Source: Ensifer sp. LC163 (GTDB lineage: Bacteria > Pseudomonadota > Alphaproteobacteria > Rhizobiales > Rhizobiaceae). From it: 64,000 nucleotides of DNA. Every line of letters begins with the position of its first letter. Position 1 is the first letter of the stretch. The stretch spans positions 1-64,000 of the forward strand of contig NZ_MBSS01000019.1 in NCBI RefSeq assembly GCF_001695855.1, written 5' to 3'. The notes beneath the pieces are model-generated. The model was not told where the DNA came from, made no database searches, and saw nothing but the letters and a program-made list of their open reading frames with translations. Of the stretch, positions 42,890 through 53,612 are shown piece after piece. The translations under genes were made by a program, and so were the position numbers.

Positions 42890-44368
42890 ATGCAGGAAAA
42901 AATCGACCAGTTGCGCCGCAATGTGGTGCCGCCGCAAAAACTCTTCATCGGCGGCAATTGGCGTGAGGCCCGGTCCGGCAGGACGCTCGATGTCATCTCG
43001 CCGATCGACGGGACGCGGCTGACGACCATCGCCGATGCCGGCGTTGACGACGTTGATGTCGCTGCGTCTGCAGCCCGGGCGGCCTTCGAGACAGGCAAGT
43101 GGTCGAAGGCGGCGCCGGCGGAGCGCAAGAAAGTGCTTCTGCGCGTGGCCGAACTCATCGAGAAGAACGCTCTCGAGCTTGCGGTTCTCGGCGTGCGCGA
43201 CAATGGTACCGAGATTTCGATGGCGCTGAAGGCGGAGCCGGGCAGCGCCGCCGGCACCTTCCGCTACTATGCCGAGGCGATCGACAAGATCTATGGCGAG
43301 ATCGCGCCGACCGCAGGCAACGTGCTCGGCCTTGTGCATCGCGAGTCGGTCGGCATCGTCGCCGCCATCGTTCCCTGGAATTTTCCGCTGATGATCGGCG
43401 CCTGGAAGATCGCACCGGCGCTTGCCGCCGGAAACTCGGTCATCCTGAAGCCGGCCGAGGGCGCATCGCTGACCCTGTTGCGGCTGGCCGAACTCTGTGC
43501 CGAGGCCGGGCTGCCCGAGGGCGTGCTGAACGTCGTGACGGGGAGGGGCGCCATGACAGGCGAGGCGATCGGTCTCCATGCCGATATCGACGTGCTCGCC
43601 TTCACCGGTTCGGGCGGCGTCGGGCGTCGGCTGCTGGAATATTCGGCGCGCTCCAACCTCAAACGCGTCTATCTGGAACTGGGTGGCAAGTCGCCCAACA
43701 TCGTCTTTGCCGATGCGCCGGATTTGGACCAGGCGGCCAAGGTGTCTGCCTATGGCATCTTCCGCAACTCCGGCCAGGTCTGCGTCGCCGGCTCGCGCCT
43801 GCTGGTCGAGCGGTCCATCCACGAAGCATTCGCCGAGAAGGTTGCCGCGATCGCGGCAAACATAAAGGTGGGCGATCCTCTGTTGCTGTCGGCGGAAGCC
43901 GGCGCGATCTCCAGCCAAATCCAGCTCGAAAAAAACCTCGGCTTCGTCGAGCAGGCAGTCAACGAAGGCGCGCGGCTGAGGACCGGCGGCAAGCGCATCC
44001 TCGAAGACACCGGTGGCTTCTACATGCAGCCGACGATCTTCGACGTCGAGCCCGACATGAGCCTCGCCAAAGAAGAAGTCTTCGGCCCGATCCTCTCGAT
44101 CATCCCCTTCGAAGATGAGGCCGATGCGCTGGGCATCGCCAATGGAACCGTATACGGGCTTGCATCGGCGGTCTGGACCGCGAACCTCTCGCGGGCGCAT
44201 CGCATGGTGCGCTCCATCCGGGCCGGCGTCGTGCACGTCAACACCTATGGTGGCGCCGACAACACGGTGCCGCTTGGCGGGGTGAAGCAATCGGGCAATG
44301 GTCACGACAAGTCCCTGCATGCGCTCGACAAATACACCGACCTGAAGACCGCCTGGATCCAGCTCTGA
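42890..44368 (+). CDS. NAD(P)-dependent aldehyde dehydrogenase
   Basis: 492 aa, typical of the betaine-/phenylacet-/gamma-aminobutyraldehyde dehydrogenase group. Glu263 in L-E-L-G-G-K-S and Cys298 in G-Q-V-C-V-A-G are the catalytic pair; I-V-P-W-N-F-P-L is the cofactor motif. It probably oxidises the aldehyde made by the amine-removing enzymes (for instance 4-hydroxyphenylacetaldehyde to 4-hydroxyphenylacetate). It forms a unit with the permease gene, ends in a strong terminator, and converges on hpaC. Confidence 0.9.
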   Translation: MQEKIDQLRRNVVPPQKLFIGGNWREARSGRTLDVISPIDGTRLTTIADAGVDDVDVAASAARAAFETGKWSKAAPAERKKVLLRVAELIEKNALELAVLGVRDNGTEISMALKAEPGSAAGTFRYYAEAIDKIYGEIAPTAGNVLGLVHRESVGIVAAIVPWNFPLMIGAWKIAPALAAGNSVILKPAEGASLTLLRLAELCAEAGLPEGVLNVVTGRGAMTGEAIGLHADIDVLAFTGSGGVGRRLLEYSARSNLKRVYLELGGKSPNIVFADAPDLDQAAKVSAYGIFRNSGQVCVAGSRLLVERSIHEAFAEKVAAIAANIKVGDPLLLSAEAGAISSQIQLEKNLGFVEQAVNEGARLRTGGKRILEDTGGFYMQPTIFDVEPDMSLAKEEVFGPILSIIPFEDEADALGIANGTVYGLASAVWTANLSRAHRMVRSIRAGVVHVNTYGGADNTVPLGGVKQSGNGHDKSLHALDKYTDLKTAWIQL

Positions 44369-44394
44369 CGGCAACGAACTGCCGTCGTCAAAAC

Positions 44395-44428
44395 GAAACG
44401 GGCCGGGGTGCAACCCCGGCCCGTTTCG
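44395..44428. terminator. Bidirectional rho-independent terminator between the dehydrogenase gene and hpaC
   Basis: A 14-bp stem (GAAACGGGCCGGGG 44395-44408 with CCCCGGCCCGTTTC 44414-44427) with a 5-nt loop stands between convergent genes. Confidence 0.85.
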
Positions 44429-44441
44429 TCTCCGTCGATCC

Positions 44442-44954
44442 CTACCCGCCGAAGCTTCCGAGCTGCGTCGGCACGTGTACGTAGTTGCGGTCGAAGTAGA
44501 GAAGTGCGTTGCCGTCGCTGCGCGATCGGATGGCGACGACCCGGCCGACCAGGATGTGGTGGGTGCCGAGCAATCTCGCTTCCGCCAGCTCGCAATCGAG
44601 CGAGACGATCGCATCCTTCACGGCGAGACTTCCCGATTTCATTTCCACCCAGTCGGCGGCGGCGTAGCGCGCCGCCATGTCCTGCGTCGCGCCGGCGAAA
44701 TGCCCGGCAAGCTCGGTGTGGTCGTGGCTGAGCACGTTGACGCAGAAGCGGCGGTTGTCGATGAACAGGCCGCATTGCGTCGAGTTGCGGTTCATGCAGA
44801 CCAGCAGGCTCGGCGGGTCGTCGGTGACCGAGCACATTGCCGTCGCCGTAAACCCGCCGCGCCCGGCGGGTCCGTTGGTGGTGACGACATTGACGGGCGC
44901 GCAGACCCGCGCCATCGCGTTGCGGAATTCAGTCTTGGAGACAACCGTTTCCAT
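44442..44954 (-). CDS. hpaC: 4-hydroxyphenylacetate 3-monooxygenase, flavin reductase component
   Basis: 170 aa from the ATG at 44954, preceded by GAGG; the upstream frame is open but overlaps hpaB. It is a flavin reductase domain with V-N-V-V-T-T-N-G, T-A-T-A-M-C-S-V-T-D-D-P-P-S-L-L-V-C and F-C-V-N-V-L-S. It reduces FAD/FMN with NADH and hands it to HpaB. It lies 10 nt after hpaB and shares its transcript. It is not in the lower-pathway operon, so upper and lower steps are separately controlled. Confidence 0.92.
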   Translation of the reverse strand: METVVSKTEFRNAMARVCAPVNVVTTNGPAGRGGFTATAMCSVTDDPPSLLVCMNRNSTQCGLFIDNRRFCVNVLSHDHTELAGHFAGATQDMAARYAAADWVEMKSGSLAVKDAIVSLDCELAEARLLGTHHILVGRVVAIRSRSDGNALLYFDRNYVHVPTQLGSFGG

Positions 44955-44964
44955 GGCGATCGCC

Positions 44965-46527
44965 TCATTCGGCCGCATTGCGGATCGGCGCTTCGGCGCC
45001 AAGCGGCGGCAGCCAGGTGTCGCCAGTCCATCCCTGCTCGTCATAGTCGCTCATGCAGGTGTCGACGAGCGCTTCCATTTCCTTCAGGCGTCCACCGCGC
45101 TCGGCGCCCTTCAGAACCTGCAGCCGGACTTCTTCGGGGGCGCCGGCATAGTTGAGCTCATAGAGCGCATGGCGCCCGCCGAACTCGGTGCCGGTCGCGT
45201 CCCAGAGCAGCTTCATGATCTTGATGCGCTCGATATGCCCCATGTCGTTGGAGCCGCGGACATATTGCGCGAGGTAACGGTCGATCTCGCCATTGCCGAA
45301 ATCCCTGGCCGACGACGGCAGGTAGATCAGGCCCGAGGCGACGACCCGGCGAATGGTGTCGACCACCCGCGGATAGGCTTCCGACATGAAGGTCCGGTAG
45401 GAGAGCGCGGCCTCGAGATTGGGCAGAACCGCCCCATCCGCCCAGGGGGTCGGGTTGTAGGCCATGGCATTGGAGAAACTCCAGAACATGTGCCGGAGCG
45501 CGATGACTTCGCCAAGCGCTGCCTGGTTGCCGCGAAAGGCGTCGCCGCCTGTTGCCCGGAGCGCCTTGGCCAGCAGACCGGCCAGGAAGTCGAGCTTGAC
45601 GGCAAATCGGGTGCACCCCTGAAAGCAGTAGCCGTGCATGAAGCCCGATGCCGGATGAAACGACAGGATCTTCGCAGCATCGCGCAGGACCAGCACGTCT
45701 TCCCAGGGCACAAAGACATTGTCGAGCACCAGGATGGCATCGTTTTCGTCGAACCGCGACGACAGGGGGTAGTCGAAGGGGTGCCCGACGGTATTGGCCG
45801 TCTGCTCGTAGGAAACGCGGCAGAACATCTTGATGCCCGGCGCATTCATCGGGACGATGAACATGACCGAGAGTGACGGATCCTCGGTCACCGTCGCCGA
45901 ACTCTGGGCAAGAAAATTGTAGTGCGTCAGCGCCGACGAGGTCGCCACCACCTTGGCGCCCGAGACATAGATGCCGGCATCCGTTTCCCTGGTGATATGA
46001 ACGAAGACGTCCTTGACCGCATCGGCCGGTTTGTGCCGGTCGATGGGCGGATTGACGATCGCGTGGTTCATGAACAAAGCCGCTTCCTGGGCGCGGCTGT
46101 GCCAGGCGAGCGCATTGTCCTTGAAGGGGCCGTACCATGATGCGTTGGCGCCGAGCGTGTTCATCAGCGCGGCCTTGTAGTCGGCCGTCCGTCCCATCCA
46201 CCCATAGGACATGCGCGCCCATTCGGCGATGGCGCCTTGCTGGGCCGCGAGGTCGGCCGACGATCGGGCGACGCGGAAGTATTTGTGCGTGTAGCCGCCG
46301 GAGCCGGTGTCGGTGGGCGCGGTCAGGGCCTCTTTCCTCGCCGGATCGTGCAGCGCATCGTAGAGCCTTGCCAGCGATCGCGCCGAATTGCGCATGGCGG
46401 GATGCGCGGTCACATCGTGGATGCGCTCGCCGTTGATATAGACCTCGCGACCGTCACGCAGGCTTTCGATATATTCCGCCCCGGTAAACGGGCGCGCCTT
46501 GTCGGCGCGAAAGTCCTCAGCTCTCAT
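44965..46527 (-). CDS. hpaB: 4-hydroxyphenylacetate 3-monooxygenase, oxygenase component
   Basis: 520 aa, the expected length of HpaB. Family marks: G-R-E-V-Y-I-N-G-E near residue 27, Y-G-P-F-K-D-N, Y-V-S-G-A-K-V-V-A-T-S-S-A-L-T, V-L-D-N-V-F-V-P-W-E-D-V-L and Y-V-R-G-S-N-D. It uses reduced FAD and oxygen to hydroxylate 4-hydroxyphenylacetate to 3,4-dihydroxyphenylacetate, the HpaD substrate. It is divergent from the AraC-type regulator gene. A GGAGGAG lies just upstream of the ATG. Confidence 0.93.
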   Translation of the reverse strand: MRAEDFRADKARPFTGAEYIESLRDGREVYINGERIHDVTAHPAMRNSARSLARLYDALHDPARKEALTAPTDTGSGGYTHKYFRVARSSADLAAQQGAIAEWARMSYGWMGRTADYKAALMNTLGANASWYGPFKDNALAWHSRAQEAALFMNHAIVNPPIDRHKPADAVKDVFVHITRETDAGIYVSGAKVVATSSALTHYNFLAQSSATVTEDPSLSVMFIVPMNAPGIKMFCRVSYEQTANTVGHPFDYPLSSRFDENDAILVLDNVFVPWEDVLVLRDAAKILSFHPASGFMHGYCFQGCTRFAVKLDFLAGLLAKALRATGGDAFRGNQAALGEVIALRHMFWSFSNAMAYNPTPWADGAVLPNLEAALSYRTFMSEAYPRVVDTIRRVVASGLIYLPSSARDFGNGEIDRYLAQYVRGSNDMGHIERIKIMKLLWDATGTEFGGRHALYELNYAGAPEEVRLQVLKGAERGGRLKEMEALVDTCMSDYDEQGWTGDTWLPPLGAEAPIRNAAE

Positions 46528-46622
46528 GGTTCTCCTCCTTGAATTTCGTCAAGACTAGGCATTGATTGTCGAGGCTGCCATGGACAGAATGACAAAATGA
46601 CTTGCACTTTTTCGGGTGGTTC

Positions 46623-47504
46623 ATGGCCGACGGCATTCCAAGCTTCTTTGTCTATGGAGAACCGGAACAGCAGCTCGAACCCGGGTTCTTTCACGTCGAG
46701 ACGGTGATGGCCCGGCGTGGGCTACATCAAGGGCAGGTCAAGGCCCACAAGCATGATCGACTTGCCCAGGTGACCTATTGGTTCCGCGGTCGTGGAACAT
46801 ATTTCATCGAAGACAAGGTATTGGACTTTTCCGCGCCGGCCGTCAGCTTTGTCCCGAGCGGCATCGTGCACGGCTTCTCCGTCGAGCCACAGGAAAGCGA
46901 CGCCATCGTCATTTCGATTGCCGACGGCCTGATGTTGTCTGTGACGGACCAGACGGTCCTGGCCCTCGATGCACCGATCATGGTCGCGGGCACCAGTAAC
47001 GACAGGCAATGGCAGCGCCTGTCCCAGTTGATGGATATGATTGCGGACGAGTATGCCGTCGCGGCCTTCGGCACCCAGTCGATGATGGCGTCGCTCGCAT
47101 CGGCGATCCTGACACAGATCGCCCGCCTTGCCTCGCTTGCGCCGTTACTATCGCGGTCGCCCGATGTTCTGCTCGCAACGCAGCTGCGGCGACTGGTCGA
47201 CGCGCATTTTCGCGAGAACTGGAGCGTCGCGCGCTACACGGATGCCCTTGCGACCACGCCGCATCTGCTTGCCAAGGCCAGCAATGCGGCATTCGGAATG
47301 CCGGTGAAGGAACTGATCAACGAGCGCCGGTTGCTCGAAGCCAAGCGCCTGCTGCTCTTCACCGTTCGGTCGCTCGAGGATGTCGCCTACGAGATCGGCC
47401 TCAGGGATGCCGCCTATTTCTCGCGGTTCTTCCGATTGCGCACCGGCCTGGCACCGAGCGACTGGCGCCGGCTGAAGCTGGCAGAGGCGATTGTCCCATC
47501 CTGA
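46623..47504 (+). CDS. hpaA: AraC family activator of 4-hydroxyphenylacetate hydroxylase
   Basis: 293 aa from the ATG at 46623 behind GGGTGG; an upstream TTG in frame is less likely. The N-terminal half is a cupin ligand-binding domain (H-K-H-D-R-L-A-Q-V-T-Y-W, then V-P-S-G-I-V-H-G-F). The C-terminal half has two helix-turn-helix units, the second in D-V-A-Y-E-I-G-L-R-D-A-A-Y-F-S-R-F-F-R-L-R-T-G. This fits HpaA, which activates hpaBC in the presence of 4-hydroxyphenylacetate, and the gene is divergent from hpaB as in other species. Confidence 0.88.
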   Translation: MADGIPSFFVYGEPEQQLEPGFFHVETVMARRGLHQGQVKAHKHDRLAQVTYWFRGRGTYFIEDKVLDFSAPAVSFVPSGIVHGFSVEPQESDAIVISIADGLMLSVTDQTVLALDAPIMVAGTSNDRQWQRLSQLMDMIADEYAVAAFGTQSMMASLASAILTQIARLASLAPLLSRSPDVLLATQLRRLVDAHFRENWSVARYTDALATTPHLLAKASNAAFGMPVKELINERRLLEAKRLLLFTVRSLEDVAYEIGLRDAAYFSRFFRLRTGLAPSDWRRLKLAEAIVPS

Positions 47505-47965
47505 ATACGCCTTTGGCCTTCGAGCTCCGACAATGCGCCCTTCCTTGCTTCATTGTGTGGCGCTGAGAGGAGGAGATGTCGGTTGAATGGTGCTCCCTAG
47601 ACGGTCTTTGCCGAGCCGACCAAACAATTTCCGGGATAACGATGATTGTGCCTTGAAAACCGGGAGCCGTTGACTATCTAGGGCATCACTACCCGTATCG
47701 ATGGCGTCCTGCAGCGGCTATGCCCGCGCGTTTGACGTTGTCCGGGTCAAGAAAGGGCGCTCCCCGTCAAGGGTCGAGCGCCTTTTCTATTTCAGGCTCT
47801 CCCAGGAGATAGGGCGGTGGCGGCAGGTCCTGCCGGTCGTCGGCGAAGATCAGCGCCGAAGTCGCGAGACGTCTGGTCCGCTGCCCCCAGCATTTCTGGG
47901 CGGCGTGCTTCGCTGTGGTGGAACAAATGCGCTTCTGGTGAATTGTTGTTGCGGGAGGTTCCGAC
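47505..47965. other. Gene-free stretch with a terminator-like hairpin
   Basis: A hairpin around 47752-47786 (AAAGGGCGCTC with GAGCGCCTTTT) followed by CTATTTC could end a transcript from the + strand, but no gene precedes it within 250 nt except hpaA. No protein frame is convincing. Confidence 0.4.
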
Positions 47966-48394
47966 ATGTCACTCCGTCATCCGAAGACCAGACGCTCCTC
48001 CGCGATGCTGTTGCGACCGGCGCAATGGCCACGCCACGCTGCGGCGTCCCAGGCGCGTCGTGCCTGGCTCGATGCGCTCTTGGGCCGGCCGGAGCCCGAC
48101 GATCGTGCGTTGCGCGAGGCCAAGGTAGCCGATGCGGGCGATGGCCAAATTGCCAGCTCCGGGATCTATTTTGACGAAACGACAACGGCGAGCCGCCAGC
48201 CGCGTCCTCACGATTACAGTTCGGCAAAACGGGAGCCCGCATTTGCGGCAACCGCCGACGTCGATGCCACCGGCGGAGCGCTCTGGAACGCGATCCTGGG
48301 CGCCGACACAACCCACGGCATGCAGCGCTTTGCCAGGCTGATCGCCCTTTTCATTCTTCTTTCCGGGCTCGCATTCTGGCTGCTGACGCCATGA
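47966..48394 (+). CDS. Hypothetical tail-anchored protein
   Basis: 142 aa with a Shine-Dalgarno GGGAGG before the ATG. The N-terminal 45 residues are basic (several R-R and R-P pairs), the middle is polar, and the C-terminus is one hydrophobic helix (F-A-R-L-I-A-L-F-I-L-L-S-G-L-A-F-W-L) that would anchor it in the inner membrane with the rest in the cytoplasm. I recognise no family. Codon use looks like that of the neighbours. It stands alone, followed by a broken esterase on the other strand. Confidence 0.6.
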   Translation: MSLRHPKTRRSSAMLLRPAQWPRHAAASQARRAWLDALLGRPEPDDRALREAKVADAGDGQIASSGIYFDETTTASRQPRPHDYSSAKREPAFAATADVDATGGALWNAILGADTTHGMQRFARLIALFILLSGLAFWLLTP

Positions 48395-48410
48395 ACGCGT
48401 TCGCCGAAAG

Positions 48411-48770
48411 GGCGTGGCTTGCGGCCGCAGCCCAGATGTCCGGCCGCCGGAAGGCATGGGAGAACGCGCCGTAGCCGCCCGAGCTTTTTCCGAAAACGCC
48501 GCGCCGTCCGGTGCCGCCGCAGCCAAAGCGGGTTTCGACCGTCGGAAGCATCTCGTCGATGAGGAAATCTTCCCAGCGGCCGACGACCGTGCTGTTGACA
48601 TATTGGTTGCCGCCGAGCGAGGTGAAGCAATCGGGAAAGGCGACGACCACCGGCGGCATCAGCCCGGTCGCAATCAGCCGGTCAAGACGTTCCGGGACGT
48701 TTTCGACGAAGGCCTTCCATGCGGTGTGCAGCGGGCCGCCTGCGGTAAAGCCGACGAGGCCTTGCAACAT
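48411..48770 (-). pseudogene. Fragment of an alpha/beta-hydrolase esterase
   Basis: Reverse-strand frame with F-P-D-C-F-T-S-L-G-G-N-Q-Y, then W-E-D-F-L-I-D-E-M-L-P and the nucleophile elbow G-K-S-S-G-G-Y-G-A (Ser in G-x-S-x-G), as in enterochelin-esterase/putative esterase family proteins. Homology is lost at both ends: no start with the usual N-terminal part, and after about residue 115 the frame reads nonsense to its stop. The catalytic Asp and His regions are missing, so the fragment is inactive. Confidence 0.7.
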
Positions 48771-48917
48771 TGCAAAGTGGCTGAGACCGGGAATCCTCGA
48801 ACGTGATCGCGGTTGAGGATTTACGTATCTTTACTTAAAGAGCATTAGACTGCCGTCAAAGGCGACGCGCCTTTGCATGGAACCCTCTCCCCCCCCGCCG
48901 ACTGAGATGGAACAGTA

Positions 48918-50408
48918 ATGACAGGTCCTTCCGACGCCAACATTTTTGATCTGGCGCCAATCGCGATGTGGATTGAGGATTTCAGTGGGGTCAAAGCGCA
49001 GTTCGATCGCTGGCGGGCTGAAGGCGTGGCGGATATCCGTGCCTTTCTCCAGCAAGATCTGACGCGTGTCGCCGCGTGCTCCGGCCAAATTCGCGTGCTT
49101 CAGGTCAACCGCCGCACACTGGACCTGTTCGAAGCCAGGGATATCGATCATCTCTCGGTCAACCTGTCGAAGATCTTTCGTGACGAGATGCTGGAAAGCC
49201 ACGTCAACGAGCTTGCCGAATTGTGGGAAGGAAAGACCGAGTTCAGCAGCAGCGCGGTCAATTACACTCTATCCGGCCGCAGGCTGGACATTCAGCTGCG
49301 CGGTTCCGTCCTGCCCGGATACGAAAATACGCTCGGGCGGCTGCTGCTGACGACGGAAGATGTCACGGCGCGCGAGGAGGCGCGGCGCAAGGAACGGGAG
49401 AACCGGCGCTATGCGGAAGGCATCTTCGCGCATTCGCCGGTGTCGCTATGGGTGGAGGATTTCAGCCGGATAAAGGTGCTGCTCGAGGACGTCCGTGATC
49501 GCGGGATCGTCGATTTTCGCGTCTTCACCGACGTCCATCCGGAGTTCGTGCGGCAATGCATGAGCGAGATCAGGGTCATCGACATCAACCAGGCGACGCT
49601 CGACCTGTTCTGCGCGCCCGACCGGAACACGCTGCTGCAGCATCTCGGCGATATCTTCCGCAATGAGATGGAGAAGCATTTCCGCGAGCAACTGATCGAG
49701 CTGTGGAACGGCAATCTTCTGCACCACCGCGAGGTGATCAACTATGCACTCGATGGATCCGAGCGCCACGTCCTGCTGCAATTCTCCGTTCTTCCGGGGC
49801 ATGAAGCCGACTGGTCCCTTGTCCAGGTGGCGTTGACCGATATCACCGCGCGCAAGAAGGCTGAGGCCTATCTCGAATATCTCGGCAAACATGATGTGCT
49901 GACCAAGCTGCACAACCGCGCCTTCTACACGGACGAACTGAACAGGCTTGAGCGCAAGTCGCTCCGGCCGGTGTCGGCCATCGTCATCGACCTTGACGGC
50001 CTGAAAGCCGCCAACGACCAGCTCGGTCACGATGCCGGCGATGCCCTGTTGCGCCGGCTCGGCGAAGTCTTGAACGGTGCGGTATCGCAGCCCAACCATG
50101 CCGCCCGCATCGGCGGCGACGAGTTCGCCATCCTGATGCCCGGCGCTGACCGGCAGGCGGCGGCAACGATGGTCGAGACCATCAACGAGTTGTTGAAGAT
50201 CAACAACCAGTTCTATTCCAACGCCCCCGTCAGTATATCGCTCGGCGCTGCAACCAGCGAAGCGGGTGAAACGATGGAGGCGCTGGTCAAGCGTGCCGAT
50301 TTGAGCATGTACGAACAGAAGCGAGCTCGATACGCCGAGCAGGAGAGCCGCGACGTTCAGAGCGGAAAGGCGGCCGTTGAGCGTGGCAGCGCGGCATCGG
50401 CGGCCTAG
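48918..50408 (+). CDS. Diguanylate cyclase with two PAS-like sensor domains
   Basis: 496 aa, soluble. Two similar sensor units (about 10-150 and 165-310) share the sequence pattern P-x-x-x-W-V/I-E-D-F-S and D-L-F near each other, so they look like an internal duplication. The GGDEF domain follows (about 320-480) with R-I-G-G-D-E-F at 397-403, intact for GTP cyclisation. No inhibitory R-x-x-D site is seen before it. It should make cyclic-di-GMP in response to a small ligand or redox cue. It is a single gene. The Shine-Dalgarno is weak, and a small hairpin (AAAGGCG/CGCCTTT, 48858-48874) lies upstream. Confidence 0.88.
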   Translation: MTGPSDANIFDLAPIAMWIEDFSGVKAQFDRWRAEGVADIRAFLQQDLTRVAACSGQIRVLQVNRRTLDLFEARDIDHLSVNLSKIFRDEMLESHVNELAELWEGKTEFSSSAVNYTLSGRRLDIQLRGSVLPGYENTLGRLLLTTEDVTAREEARRKERENRRYAEGIFAHSPVSLWVEDFSRIKVLLEDVRDRGIVDFRVFTDVHPEFVRQCMSEIRVIDINQATLDLFCAPDRNTLLQHLGDIFRNEMEKHFREQLIELWNGNLLHHREVINYALDGSERHVLLQFSVLPGHEADWSLVQVALTDITARKKAEAYLEYLGKHDVLTKLHNRAFYTDELNRLERKSLRPVSAIVIDLDGLKAANDQLGHDAGDALLRRLGEVLNGAVSQPNHAARIGGDEFAILMPGADRQAAATMVETINELLKINNQFYSNAPVSISLGAATSEAGETMEALVKRADLSMYEQKRARYAEQESRDVQSGKAAVERGSAASAA

Positions 50409-50457
50409 CGCTGCTGTCGCGCAGGCAAGGCGCTAGGAAGAGGGTGGGGCCGCCCGT

Positions 50458-50799
50458 CTACCAGCTGGCGCCGTCGATCAGCCGGTGCGGAATATCCTCC
50501 CAAACGGAGCGATCGAACAGGCGCATGTTGACACCCATGCGTGTCGCATCGGTGCCGATCGGCGACCAGTGCGTGGTGCAGCCGCAGGTGCCGCAATGGT
50601 GCATCGTCAAGGTGGCGTCGCCTTGGACATAGCCGACGAGCTTGCCCTGAGGGTCGCTGATCGACACCTCTTCGGCATCATAATAGCCCCAAAGCGTGCC
50701 CAGCCGGGAGCACAGCGAACAGTTGCAACTGCCGAGCGTGTCGGGTCGGACACGGACGGAAAGGCGAACTGATTTGCAATGGCAATGGCCCTCGATCAT
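50458..50799 (-). CDS. GFA family (glutathione-dependent formaldehyde-activating-like) protein
   Basis: 113 aa from the ATG at 50799, preceded by GAAGG; a longer form from an ATG at 50835 cannot be excluded. The zinc-binding Cys pattern of the family is complete: C6-x-C8, C25-x-C27-x2-C30 and C69-x2-C72-x-C74. True formaldehyde-activating activity has been shown only for a few members, so the substrate is open. It converges on the diguanylate cyclase gene. Confidence 0.87.
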   Translation of the reverse strand: MIEGHCHCKSVRLSVRVRPDTLGSCNCSLCSRLGTLWGYYDAEEVSISDPQGKLVGYVQGDATLTMHHCGTCGCTTHWSPIGTDATRMGVNMRLFDRSVWEDIPHRLIDGASW

Positions 50800-51245
50800 T
50801 CGACCTTCTTCCCGTTGATTTTCTTTGCCAGACATCCGGTTTCGGATGTTGCCAGGTCCCAGGATCGGACTGTCACAGCCACGGCCGATCATGGCAATGG
50901 TAAAAATTTGGAAGCCGCGACGAGGCGGTCACCGGCAAGCATCTTGGTTTGCCGCGACCAGGTGCTCGCTGCCACAGAGCGGCTACCATTGCTGGCCAAC
51001 TGTAGGTCGGCCGCGTTCGCATTCGACGTCTTCGCCTGCCACGATGTTCAGCCAGCGATTGCCCGTGCCAGCCGCGCATGTCTATACTCCGGGTAAGGCT
51101 TCAATTTCTGAACGGAGCCTGCGCCCGCCCGATGGCCGGATCCTTGCCCGCCGACCGGTGCGCGGTGTCTTCGCGAACTCCGATGCCGCCGCCCTCGATC
51201 GAGGGCGTCATTTGCCAGCCAAACCTCTTGTCGCGGGAGAAAAGC
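50800..51245. other. Intergenic region between divergent genes
   Basis: Open frames run through this 446-nt stretch on the + strand, but they lack ribosome binding sites and motifs. No repeat is seen. Confidence 0.4.
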
Positions 51246-52991
<1,746 letters not shown>

Positions 52992-53025
52992 TCTACGCGT
53001 CGAGACGTTGGCGGTCGCCTCGGCG

Positions 53026-53523
53026 TCAATCCTGCCGAAAATTGCCGAGGTGCTCGACCAGGTCGCGGGCGAGCGGCGAGAGGTCTTCTTCCGACTGCAG
53101 GCAGATCGACAGGCGACGTGTCGCCCACTTGTCGGTCAGGTTGAGTTCGGCGATCGCCGCCATGCGACGGCCCCGGCGCGCGGCTGTCTGCGGGACGATG
53201 CCGACACCGACATCCTGCGCGGCCAAGCGGCAGACGCCCTCGAAGCTGCGGACCCGCAGACGGAAGTTCAGTCGGCGGCCGATGCGGGCCGCCTGGCCCT
53301 CGATATGGTCCTGCAGGGCGCTGCCTTCCGCAAGGCCGACGAACGCGTGATCGAGCAGGTCCGTGAAACCGATTTGCCGGTGGTTTGCCAAGGCATGATC
53401 CTTTGAGACCACGGCAAACAGCCGATCTATCGCGAAGGGGATCAGCCGCAAGCCTGTCGCATAGATGGCGTCCGGGATAATGCCGATCTCGGCCAGACCG
53501 GCCCGCTTCCGTTTGAGATTGGA
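53026..53523 (-). pseudogene. C-terminal remnant of a LysR-type regulator
   Basis: Only the effector-binding half is left: L-A-E-I-G-I-I-P-D-A, then R-L-F-A-V-V-S-K-D-H-A-L-A and V-G-V-G-I-V-P-Q-T-A-A-R near the end. A stop codon at 53524-53526 precedes it in frame, and no helix-turn-helix is present upstream. The frame is otherwise clean for about 165 codons, so decay is recent or the fragment is still translated from an internal TTG. It lies between ggt and the efflux pump. Confidence 0.7.
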
Positions 53524-53612
53524 TCACTGACCGTGAAGCGGACGCGCAGCCGTTGAGACAAGGACCGCCCCAGCGGTCCGCCTAACGCCGGATCGCGGTC
53601 CAATCGAAGTCG

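Noticed and set aside
48887-48898. Run of eight C as a phase-variation tract before the diguanylate cyclase gene
   Set aside because: It lies in the leader, not in the coding frame, and one such run is expected by chance in GC-rich DNA.
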